Shown: positions 1-5,487 of the stretch, piece by piece
Layout: the number at the start of each line of letters is the position of its first letter
Numbering within the stretch: the stretch's first letter is position 1
Assembly: GCA_902461085.1 (NCBI GenBank)
Contig: CABPWH010000083.1
Location: 1 to 7,724 of the forward strand
DNA length: 7,724 nt
Source: an uncultured Collinsella sp.
GTDB taxonomy: Bacteria; Actinomycetota; Coriobacteriia; Coriobacteriales; Coriobacteriaceae
Direction: 5' to 3'
Notes under the pieces: generated by a model
The model's input: only the letters and a program-made list of their open reading frames with translations
What the model was told of the DNA's origin: nothing
The model's database searches: none
Position numbers and translations under genes: made by a program

Positions 1-1197
1 CATCGACTCGCGCGCACCGCGGTCGGGGATGGCAAACACGCAGGCATAGCGCTTGCCCACGACCTCCTGGATGCGCGTCATAAAACGGTTGTCCGAGCCT
101 GCGATGGCAGGCTGCTCAATCTTGAGCTCGGCCGTCACCGCGCCGCCGGCACGGATGAGGCTCACATAGTTCAGGCGTTGCTGGGAGCCAAAGTCGAGTT
201 GCTGGGCGCGCACGTACAGGCCGTCCAGACGGTCGACCCCCGCCTCGCCGGCACGCGCCTCGATATCCTCGTAGGCGCGCAGACAATCGTCGAACAGCGA
301 GCGCGGCTCGGACAGCACCACGAGCGCCTTGCCGCTCACATGCGACAGCGGACTCACGGTCTGGCCGTACATCACCGGCAAAAAGCGGTCGAGCTCAGGC
401 GTGACGATGCGCGCATCCACCATCTCGAGCAGCGCCGCCAACTTGCTGTCGTCCTGGCTGGCGCGGTAGAGCGCCACATGCATGTTGTGGACGGCCTCGT
501 CGGTAAGCGCCAGCTCGCGACAAGGGAAGATCTCGATACTGTCCTCGTTGCCGATGGTCTGCCCCGTTGAGCTCACCATACGGCGGATGCGATCGATCTC
601 GTCGCCGAAGAACTCAATGCGCACGGGCGCCTTCTCCTGTGCGGGGAACACCTCGACGGTGTCGCCGTGCACGCGGAACAGGCCGGGCGCGTCAGCGGCG
701 CCGGCATTGGTGTAGCCCATGCCCACCAGACGCTGCGGCACCTCGTCAAAAGGAATCTCCTCGCCCACCGCAAAAGTGGTGGACTCCCAATAGCGGCTCT
801 CGACCGGCGGCACGCAACGCAGCAACGCACGGGCCGAGGCAACCATGATGCAGTTGTCCCCGCGCACGATGCGCCCCAGAGCCTCGCAGCGCTGCGCCAC
901 CACGGCGTCGTCGGGCGCCTGTTCGCGCCACGGATAGTCCTTGCGCTCGGGAAAACGGCACACATGCGCCAGGCCCACGTAGGCGGCAAGGCTGCGCGCG
1001 GCGCGATCGGCCGCGTCCTCGCCGCTCACAATGTAGACCGTCGGGCGCGGACGGCGCGCAAACTGGGCGGCCGCCATAAGCGTACGGCCCGACTGCGACA
1101 CTGCCAGCGTCACGTCCTCGCCGGCATCGAGCCCGGCCTCGACGGTCTGCAAGGCCTCGGCAGTGTAGAGCTGCGCGGCTATACGGTGAATGAGCAT
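1..1197 (-). CDS. mfd: Transcription-repair coupling factor Mfd, N-terminal part (gene runs off the left edge)
   Basis: Mfd is a DNA translocase that removes RNA polymerase stalled at lesions and recruits the UvrAB excision repair machinery. The window holds 399 codons with no stop, about the first third of a protein that is usually 1,100-1,200 residues. This part matches the UvrB-homology module. Residues about 81-130 contain RFPERKDYPWREQAPDD and IMVASARALLRCVPP. Residues 175-226 hold the UvrB domain 2-like block, with RVHGDTVEVFPA, IEFFGDEIDRI and IEIFPCRE. The usual Walker A position (about 34-44, SQSGRTLMAAA) is not a functional P-loop, as expected for this module in Mfd. The RNA polymerase-interacting and helicase domains lie outside the window. 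The ATG at 1197-1195 is chosen because GGAGGAA lies 4 bases upstream (1202-1208). The neighbour across a 401-base gap is the divergent ATPase gene. The family is clear from conserved blocks; no search was run. Confidence 0.93.
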   Translation of the reverse strand, partial: MLIHRIAAQLYTAEALQTVEAGLDAGEDVTLAVSQSGRTLMAAAQFARRPRPTVYIVSGEDAADRAARSLAAYVGLAHVCRFPERKDYPWREQAPDDAVVAQRCEALGRIVRGDNCIMVASARALLRCVPPVESRYWESTTFAVGEEIPFDEVPQRLVGMGYTNAGAADAPGLFRVHGDTVEVFPAQEKAPVRIEFFGDEIDRIRRMVSSTGQTIGNEDSIEIFPCRELALTDEAVHNMHVALYRASQDDSKLAALLEMVDARIVTPELDRFLPVMYGQTVSPLSHVSGKALVVLSEPRSLFDDCLRAYEDIEARAGEAGVDRLDGLYVRAQQLDFGSQQRLNYVSLIRAGGAVTAELKIEQPAIAGSDNRFMTRIQEVVGKRYACVFAIPDRGARESM

Positions 1198-1227
1198 GCT
1201 GTTCCTCCGGCATTGCAACGCCAAAAG

Positions 1228-1250
1228 CCCGCCGGGGCAAGCTCGGCGGG
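1228..1250 (-). terminator. GC-rich hairpin upstream of mfd, possible weak terminator or attenuator
   Basis: A perfect 7-base-pair stem (CCCGCCG with CGGCGGG) encloses a 9-base loop. Read on the minus strand it is followed by C, then TTTT, then GG, so it resembles a short-tract intrinsic terminator. It ends about 30 bases before the mfd start codon, just ahead of the SD. No minus-strand gene in the window ends upstream of it. It could be left from a lost upstream gene, an attenuator in the mfd leader, or a chance GC hairpin. The T tract is too short for confidence. Confidence 0.35.
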
Positions 1251-1401
1251 TATGCGGCGGATTTCGTTGCCTGTCATGGTAACGCATGAGGTGGGCACGC
1301 CAGCGCGCGCCGAACAGCTACCCCAAAACGCGCATGCCCGAACGCCCTCGGCACAAAACAGCCTGATCGGACAGCACCAATTACCAGCTTCTACCTGCAT
1401 T

Positions 1402-1487
1402 ACTTTGCAATTATGGCAATTTCTACTTTACAGTTGTGGTAACTTCTAGTTAGTAATTATGGTTTTTTTGCCTTGCCGATGTGGCAA
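1402..1487. repeat. Three imperfect 23-base tandem units plus a fourth related site, each built on a 15-base dyad
   Basis: Units start at 1402, 1425 and 1448. The related 15-base sites are TTGCAATTATGGCAA (1405-1419), TTACAGTTGTGGTAA (1428-1442), TAGTAATTATGGTTT (1451-1465) and TTGCCGATGTGGCAA (1473-1487). Spacing is 23, 23 and 22 bases. Sites 1, 2 and 4 keep perfect 4-base arms around a 7-base centre ending in TG. Site 2 changes both arms together (TTAC with GTAA instead of TTGC with GCAA), so the dyad is preserved. Site 3 keeps the centre AATTATGG but has lost the arms. A spacing near two helical turns puts the sites on one face of the DNA, as in operator arrays. Location upstream of the ATPase gene suggests control of that gene; the binding protein is unknown. 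Confidence 0.7.
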
Positions 1488-1498
1488 ATCCCAAAGAC

Positions 1499-1578
1499 CT
1501 GCCACGAAACCCGGCAGATACCGACAAACTCGGTACGAGACTTTCAAACCAAAAGCATGCCTACGAGCATGCGATGCT
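1499..1578 (+). promoter_or_regulatory. ATPase gene leader with a run of short hairpins, two of them mutually exclusive
   Basis: Inverted repeats occur in close succession: CTGCC (1499-1503) with GGCAG (1513-1517); TACCGA (1519-1524) with TCGGTA (1530-1535) around a 5-base loop; and GCATGC (1555-1560) with GCATGC (1567-1572) around a 6-base loop. A competing hairpin, AGCAT (1566-1570) with ATGCT (1574-1578), shares bases with the last one, so both cannot form at once. All lie before the weak SD (GAAGGG, 1585-1590). This could be a structured 5' leader or further protein-binding dyads. No T tract follows any of them, so they are not intrinsic terminators. Confidence 0.35.
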
Positions 1579-1598
1579 AGACACGAAGGGCGTTAAAA

Positions 1599-2756
1599 AT
1601 GATTGAGCGAACCATGGCCCAGAAGCTACGCGACATGTCAGAATGGTTTCCCGTCGTCTCGCTTACGGGGCCACGCCAAAGCGGCAAGTCAACTCTCATC
1701 AAGGCCGTTTTTCCTGAATATGAATATCTCAACCTCGAAAACCCGGAAGTCCGTCGCGCCGCACTCGATGACCCCGTCGGCTTTATCAGCAGGCGCCCCG
1801 ATCAACTGATCATCGACGAGGCCCAATATGCACCGGAGCTGTTCAGCATGATTCAGGTCGCCTCCGACGAACGCGGAAGGACCGGCCAGTATGTATTGTC
1901 CGGCTCGCAAAACTTTTTGCTCATGCACAACATCCAGCAATCGCTTGCCGGGCGCGTCGGCATGCTCAAACTCCTGCCTCTCTCCTACCAGGAGCTCAGC
2001 GACACGCAAATCTCGCTTGACACCTACCTGATTCGCGGGGGATACCCGCGCATATACGATGCGGGCATCCCCACCGATATGTTCTACCAAAATTACCTTA
2101 TGACCTATGTGGAACGCGACGCGGGCGGCCTTCTCGACGTGCGCAACCTGAGCTCCTTTAGAAAAATGATCGGGCTGTGCGCGGCTTGCGTGGGAGGGCT
2201 GCTCAACCTATCAAGACTCGCCGCTGATGTGGGAGTCGCCACGGCGACGATCAGCTCGTGGCTTTCAATCCTGCAATCAAGCTATTTGGTGTTCCTGCTT
2301 CAACCATATGCTGGAAACATGCGCAAGCGGCTTACCAAAGCGCCAAAATTGTACTTCTACGACACGGGACTACTTTGCCATCTGCTTGGCATTCACGACG
2401 AGCGCAGTCTCATGAACCACCCCCTAAGCGGGGAAATATTCGAAAACCTCGTTGTCTCGGAACGCCAGAAGGCATACCTCAACAGAGGCCTCGAGCCCAC
2501 GCTTGCCTTTTATCGCGACGACAGCAAACGAGAGATCGACCTTATCGATCTAACAGAGCCGGCTCGCCCACAGGCGTTCGAAATCAAATCGGGCGCTACC
2601 TACCGCGACACATTCGCTCGACACCTACGCTCTGTTGGTTCCGAACTTGGCATTCCCGCAAAGGACCGAGCCGTCGTATATCACGGCTCCGAGCGCTACG
2701 ATACCGAGGGGGCATCGGTCGTGCCGGTAGAAGAGTTCTTGCTTCGGGAGTCGTAG
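1599..2756 (+). CDS. AAA_14/DUF4143-type ATP-binding protein with PD-(D/E)XK-like C-terminus
   Basis: This 385-residue protein has the layout of the widespread AAA_14 plus DUF4143 family, whose cellular role is mostly unknown. Walker A is GPRQSGKST (24-32), Walker B is LIIDEAQ (70-76), and a sensor-like SGSQNFLL sits at 101-108. Residues about 202-237 (LNLSRLAADVGVATATISSW and following) look like a winged-helix segment. The C-terminal domain has FYDTGLLCHLLG (253-264) and GEIFENLVVSE (278-288). It also has REIDLI with D314 and EIK with E328 and K330; together with E282 these form a PD-(D/E)XK-like active-site pattern. Length is near the family norm of about 400. The ATG at 1599 has GAAGGG 8 bases upstream. 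It is the only plus-strand gene. It is less GC-rich than its neighbours and uses codons such as AGA and CTA, suggesting transfer. ATP binding is well supported; nuclease activity is inference. Confidence 0.9.
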   Translation: MIERTMAQKLRDMSEWFPVVSLTGPRQSGKSTLIKAVFPEYEYLNLENPEVRRAALDDPVGFISRRPDQLIIDEAQYAPELFSMIQVASDERGRTGQYVLSGSQNFLLMHNIQQSLAGRVGMLKLLPLSYQELSDTQISLDTYLIRGGYPRIYDAGIPTDMFYQNYLMTYVERDAGGLLDVRNLSSFRKMIGLCAACVGGLLNLSRLAADVGVATATISSWLSILQSSYLVFLLQPYAGNMRKRLTKAPKLYFYDTGLLCHLLGIHDERSLMNHPLSGEIFENLVVSERQKAYLNRGLEPTLAFYRDDSKREIDLIDLTEPARPQAFEIKSGATYRDTFARHLRSVGSELGIPAKDRAVVYHGSERYDTEGASVVPVEEFLLRES

Positions 2757-2833
2757 CGAGCGCCGTGGTCACCGGCCGCGTCCCGATTTGTACCGCCCGG
2801 AGATACGCAAGAGCGGCGGCCTGCCCTTGTAAC

Positions 2834-3496
2834 CTAGCTCACCCGTACGCTGGGGCACAAATCCGCCAGCGGGCACTCGTCGCACTTGGGCTTACGGGCA
2901 TCGCAAATCTCGCGGCCAAAGGTGATCCACTGGTGATTGACCGACTCCCAATACTCCTGCGGCAAAATCTTGAGCAGATCCTGCTCGGTCTTGAGTGGCT
3001 CCTTGGCGTGCGTCTTGGGACTCAGCATCAGGCGGTGCGCGATGCGGTTGACGTGCGTATCGACCGCAATGCCCTCAACAATGCCAAATCCCACGTTGAG
3101 CACGATGTTCGCCGTTTTGCGTCCCACGCCCGGCAACTTGACGAGTTCCTTCATGTCGGCCGGCACCTCGCCGCCGTAATCGGCGACGATCATTTGCGCG
3201 GCCTCCACGGCGTGTTTGGCTTTGCTCTTATAGAAGCCGAGCGACTTGATGGTCTCGGCCACATCGGCCACACTTGCCCCGGCCATGGCCTCGGGCGTGG
3301 GCCACTGGACAAACAGCCGCGGCGTCACCTTGTTGACCTGTGCATCGGTCGTTTGAGCCGAGAGTAGCACTGCAATCAGCAGGCGAAAAGGATTCTCGTG
3401 ATCCAAAAAACACTCGACCGGGCCATAGCGACGGTTGAGGCGCTCGCACACCTCAACGGCGCGTTCGCGTTTGGCGGCATTGGTCTCGCGTGGCAT
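2834..3496 (-). CDS. nth: Endonuclease III, DNA glycosylase/AP lyase
   Basis: Endonuclease III removes oxidised pyrimidines and cleaves the resulting abasic site in base excision repair. With the start at 3496 the protein has 220 residues, near the usual 210-220. Numbered from that start, it has LLSAQTTDAQVN (44-55) and the helix-hairpin-helix LPGVGRKTANIVL (121-133) with the expected catalytic lysine K127. The catalytic aspartate is D146 in VDTHVNRIAHRL. The 4Fe-4S cluster ligands are C198, C205, C208 and C214 in the C-x6-C-x2-C-x5-C spacing. An in-frame ATG at 3520 would add eight residues, but it has no good SD, while GAGGAG lies 5 bases before the ATG at 3496. The gene lies downstream of the ABC transporter in the same direction (63-base gap) and converges with the ATPase gene across 77 bases. 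No clear terminator lies in 2757-2833. Confidence 0.95.
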   Translation of the reverse strand: MPRETNAAKRERAVEVCERLNRRYGPVECFLDHENPFRLLIAVLLSAQTTDAQVNKVTPRLFVQWPTPEAMAGASVADVAETIKSLGFYKSKAKHAVEAAQMIVADYGGEVPADMKELVKLPGVGRKTANIVLNVGFGIVEGIAVDTHVNRIAHRLMLSPKTHAKEPLKTEQDLLKILPQEYWESVNHQWITFGREICDARKPKCDECPLADLCPSVRVS

Positions 3497-3501
3497 AACG
3501 A

Positions 3502-3507
3502 CTCCTC
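3502..3507 (-). promoter_or_regulatory. SD that decides the nth start
   Basis: On the minus strand this reads GAGGAG, 5 bases before the ATG at 3496-3494. The alternative in-frame ATG at 3520-3518 lies upstream of this SD and is preceded only by a weak AGG, so the shorter protein is preferred. Confidence 0.7.
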
Positions 3508-3530
3508 GCTTCGGCGGCATAACAAACCTA

Positions 3531-3547
3531 TGGGCACAATTGTCCCA
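3531..3547. repeat. Near-perfect palindrome between the ABC transporter gene and nth
   Basis: Arms TGGG-c-ACAA and TTGTCCCA are complementary except for one extra C. The centre ACAATTGT is a perfect 8-base palindrome. It starts 12 bases past the ABC transporter stop codon, in transcription order, and ends 34 bases before the preferred nth start. It fits a small operator or an mRNA processing hairpin. There is no T tract on either side, so it is not an intrinsic terminator. Confidence 0.45.
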
Positions 3548-3559
3548 CGTATGGGGTCT

Positions 3560-5362
3560 TTACGCCTCCAAAAATGCGCCGGTCTGGCGGCCCCACAGGC
3601 TTGCGTACTCGCCGCCTGCCTCGACAAGCTGCGCATGCGTACCGTCCTCGACAATCTCGCCGTCCGCCAGCACCACGATGCGGTCGAGCGCCGCCACAGT
3701 GGACAGGCGATGCGCCACCACAATGGAAGTACGGCCGCGCATCAGGTTCTCGAGCGCCTCCTGCACCAACGCCTCGGACTCGCTGTCCAGGGCAGACGTC
3801 GCCTCGTCGAGCACCAGAATCGGCGCGTCAGCGAGGATAGCGCGAGCGATGGCCACGCGCTGGCGTTGACCGCCCGAAAGCTTAACGCCGCGCTCGCCCA
3901 CCATGGTGTCAAAGCCACAGGGCAGGCGGTCGATAAACTCCAGGGCATTGGCCAGACGCGCAGCCTCACGGATCTGCTCGTCAGTAGCATCGGGGCGGCC
4001 GTAGGCGATATTCTCGCGAATGGAGCGGTGAAACAGCAGCGCCTCCTGCGGCACGTAGGCAACCTGGCGGCGCAGGCTCTGCTGCGTGCAGTGCGAGACG
4101 TCTTGGCCGTCCACGAGCACGCGGCCGCCCTGTACATCGTCCAGGCGCAGCAACAACTTGGTGAGCGTCGTCTTGCCCGAGCCCGATTTGCCCACCAGGC
4201 CCACGCGCTGGCCCGCCGGCACATGGAGCGTCAGGTCGTCGAACACGCTCTCGCCCGCCGCGGCGTCACGGTATGCAAAGCTCAGGTGCTCAAAATCAAT
4301 CGCGCCCTCACGCACCTTGAGCTCTGGGGCATTCGCGTCGTCTGCCACCAGACGCGGCTCGTCCAGCACGCGCGTCATCTCGGCTGCATCGCCCAGCGCG
4401 CGGTTGATGCGCTGCATCATGGAGCTTACGTAGTTCAGACGCATGGTGAGGTTGTACGTATAGGTAAAGATCATGACGAGCGCGCCGGCCGAAATGCCAA
4501 ACCACGCATTGCCGCCCGCGACGAACACACTCACCACGGCCATGGTGATGACGATAAGGCCCGATGTCGTAAAGTTGCGCTGCATCATGGCGTGCATCGA
4601 TACCGTTTCGGCATCGCGCGCGGCGCGGTCGGCGGTATCGAATAGGTCGCGCTCAAAGTCCTCGCGCCCGCAAGTCTTGACGGCCAGGATGTTCGTGACC
4701 GCGTCGGACAGCACGCCCGACAGCTTGTTCTGCGCGGCGGACGTCGCGGCCGAAAGCGGCATGATGCGCTTGTACATAAGCCAGACAAACGCAATGTAGA
4801 CGACCATGATGCCCACCAGGATCACGGTAAATGTGGGCACCACCGGGGCGAGTGCGGCCACGGTGCAGATGACCGAGGTAATGGTAGGGATGAGCGAATA
4901 CACCGTCACGTCGACCAAGCCCGTGTAGCCACTCATAAAACGGCTCGTCTGGCTCACCAGCGATCCGCCAAAGCGGCTGGTATGGAACGTCATGGATTGG
5001 TTGGAGAGCGTGTCAAAGCACAAGCGCGCCAGGTGATAGTTGCCCGCAATCTCGAGCTTGTAGACGGTGTAGTCCTGTAGCTTGGAGAGGATCTGACCCA
5101 CCAGGTTCACAAGCACGAGCGCCAGAATGTAGGGGCCAAAGACCTCGAATACTTGATCGCCCGCCACGGGGCCGGCCTGGACGCGGTCGACGATGAGGGC
5201 CATCACATAGGTGTTGGCAAACGTGAGCAAAAAGATGTAGCCCGCCGACGAGAACACCGAAAGAAAGACGATCAGCGGCTGCGTGCGCGTGACATCCCAA
5301 AAACGCCGCAGCGTGCGGCGCACGGTGGAGCGCTTGAGCGGGCTGGTGCTTCTCTGAGACAT
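3560..5362 (-). CDS. ABC exporter half-transporter (membrane domain fused to ATPase domain)
   Basis: This 600-residue inner-membrane protein has the MsbA/LmrA-type layout, with a six-helix membrane domain followed by a nucleotide-binding domain. It should act as a dimer; substrate and direction cannot be read from sequence, though the fused layout is typical of exporters. Hydrophobic segments lie at about 31-58, 77-95, 155-178, 180-198, 268-284 and 290-306. The ATPase domain is complete: A-loop Y364, Walker A GKSGSGKT (391-398), Q-loop Q439, signature LSGGQ (495-499), Walker B ILVLDE with catalytic E520, D-loop SALD (523-526) and switch H551. Nothing is degenerate, so a homodimer is plausible; no partner half-transporter is in the window. 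The ATG at 5362 follows AAAGGA. The frame stays open upstream to an ATG at 5431, but that start lacks an SD. It sits between rmuC (125-base gap) and nth in one direction. Confidence 0.93.
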   Translation of the reverse strand: MSQRSTSPLKRSTVRRTLRRFWDVTRTQPLIVFLSVFSSAGYIFLLTFANTYVMALIVDRVQAGPVAGDQVFEVFGPYILALVLVNLVGQILSKLQDYTVYKLEIAGNYHLARLCFDTLSNQSMTFHTSRFGGSLVSQTSRFMSGYTGLVDVTVYSLIPTITSVICTVAALAPVVPTFTVILVGIMVVYIAFVWLMYKRIMPLSAATSAAQNKLSGVLSDAVTNILAVKTCGREDFERDLFDTADRAARDAETVSMHAMMQRNFTTSGLIVITMAVVSVFVAGGNAWFGISAGALVMIFTYTYNLTMRLNYVSSMMQRINRALGDAAEMTRVLDEPRLVADDANAPELKVREGAIDFEHLSFAYRDAAAGESVFDDLTLHVPAGQRVGLVGKSGSGKTTLTKLLLRLDDVQGGRVLVDGQDVSHCTQQSLRRQVAYVPQEALLFHRSIRENIAYGRPDATDEQIREAARLANALEFIDRLPCGFDTMVGERGVKLSGGQRQRVAIARAILADAPILVLDEATSALDSESEALVQEALENLMRGRTSIVVAHRLSTVAALDRIVVLADGEIVEDGTHAQLVEAGGEYASLWGRQTGAFLEA

Positions 5363-5368
5363 GGGTTT

Positions 5369-5442
5369 CCTTTCGCATCTGATAGGGCGAAACGCCATTG
5401 TTGCACATTGAAGCGCACTCCAGGCAAGCACGATGCGAAAAG
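5369..5442 (-). promoter_or_regulatory. Leader inverted repeat that could mask the ABC transporter SD
   Basis: In the minus-strand transcript, CTTTTCGCATC (5442-5432) can pair with GATGCGAAAGG (5379-5369). This gives an 11-base-pair helix with one G-U pair, closing a 52-base loop. The 3' arm contains the AAAGG core of the SD of the ABC transporter gene, so the closed form would hide the ribosome binding site. The loop holds a small hairpin, GGCG-TTT-CGCC (5396-5386). Both arms lie after the rmuC stop, so the structure could form on a transcript reading through from rmuC. Regulation is inference. Confidence 0.35.
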
Positions 5443-5487
5443 CGTCCGCGCCCCGCGTTTACGCCGGCGCACCGCCGTCCGTTGCGA

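Larger units (their letters stand above)
1251..1598. other. Gene-free, repeat- and hairpin-rich region between mfd and the ATPase gene
   Basis: I see no convincing coding sequence here on either strand. The part nearest mfd has ordinary GC-rich composition. From about 1378 to 1470 it becomes clearly AT-rich and carries an array of related 15-base sites. From 1499 to 1578 it carries a run of short inverted repeats. It must contain the promoter of the ATPase gene and probably that of mfd. No clean -35/-10 pair stands out: TTTACA at 1427-1432 with TAGTAA at 1451-1456 (18-base spacer) is the best plus-strand candidate, and it is weak. Confidence 0.6.

Noticed and set aside
667..1449. Long plus-strand open frame of 260 codons opposite mfd
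   Set aside because: It lies largely antisense to the clear mfd coding sequence, has no recognisable domain, and is the kind of shadow frame that GC-rich third positions produce.
1402..1470. The 23-base tandem units as a CRISPR array
   Set aside because: The units are contiguous with no unique spacers, are imperfect, and have no cas gene nearby.
1251..2833. ATPase region as an insertion sequence or transposon
   Set aside because: I found no transposase, no matching terminal inverted repeats and no flanking target duplication by eye; insertion is suggested only by composition and orientation.
2757..2833. A bidirectional terminator between the convergent ATPase and nth genes
   Set aside because: No stable hairpin with a flanking T tract could be seen in the 77 bases on either strand.
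2258..3367. Long plus-strand open frame overlapping the ATPase 3' end and running antisense through nth
   Set aside because: It overlaps two well-supported genes in other frames, has low-complexity R/A-rich composition and lacks any family motif.
3398..4645. Long plus-strand frame of 415 codons antisense to the ABC transporter gene
   Set aside because: The opposite strand carries a full set of ABC motifs; this frame is rich in H, R, A and Q, typical of an antisense shadow.
5363..5431. Extended N-terminus of the ABC transporter from an ATG at 5431
   Set aside because: The extra 23 residues have no SD and look unlike an exporter N-terminus, while the ATG at 5362 has AAAGGA at good spacing.
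5465..5477. Hairpin CGGCG-CAC-CGCCG after the rmuC stop as a terminator
   Set aside because: No T tract follows on either strand; it is short and common in GC-rich sequence.
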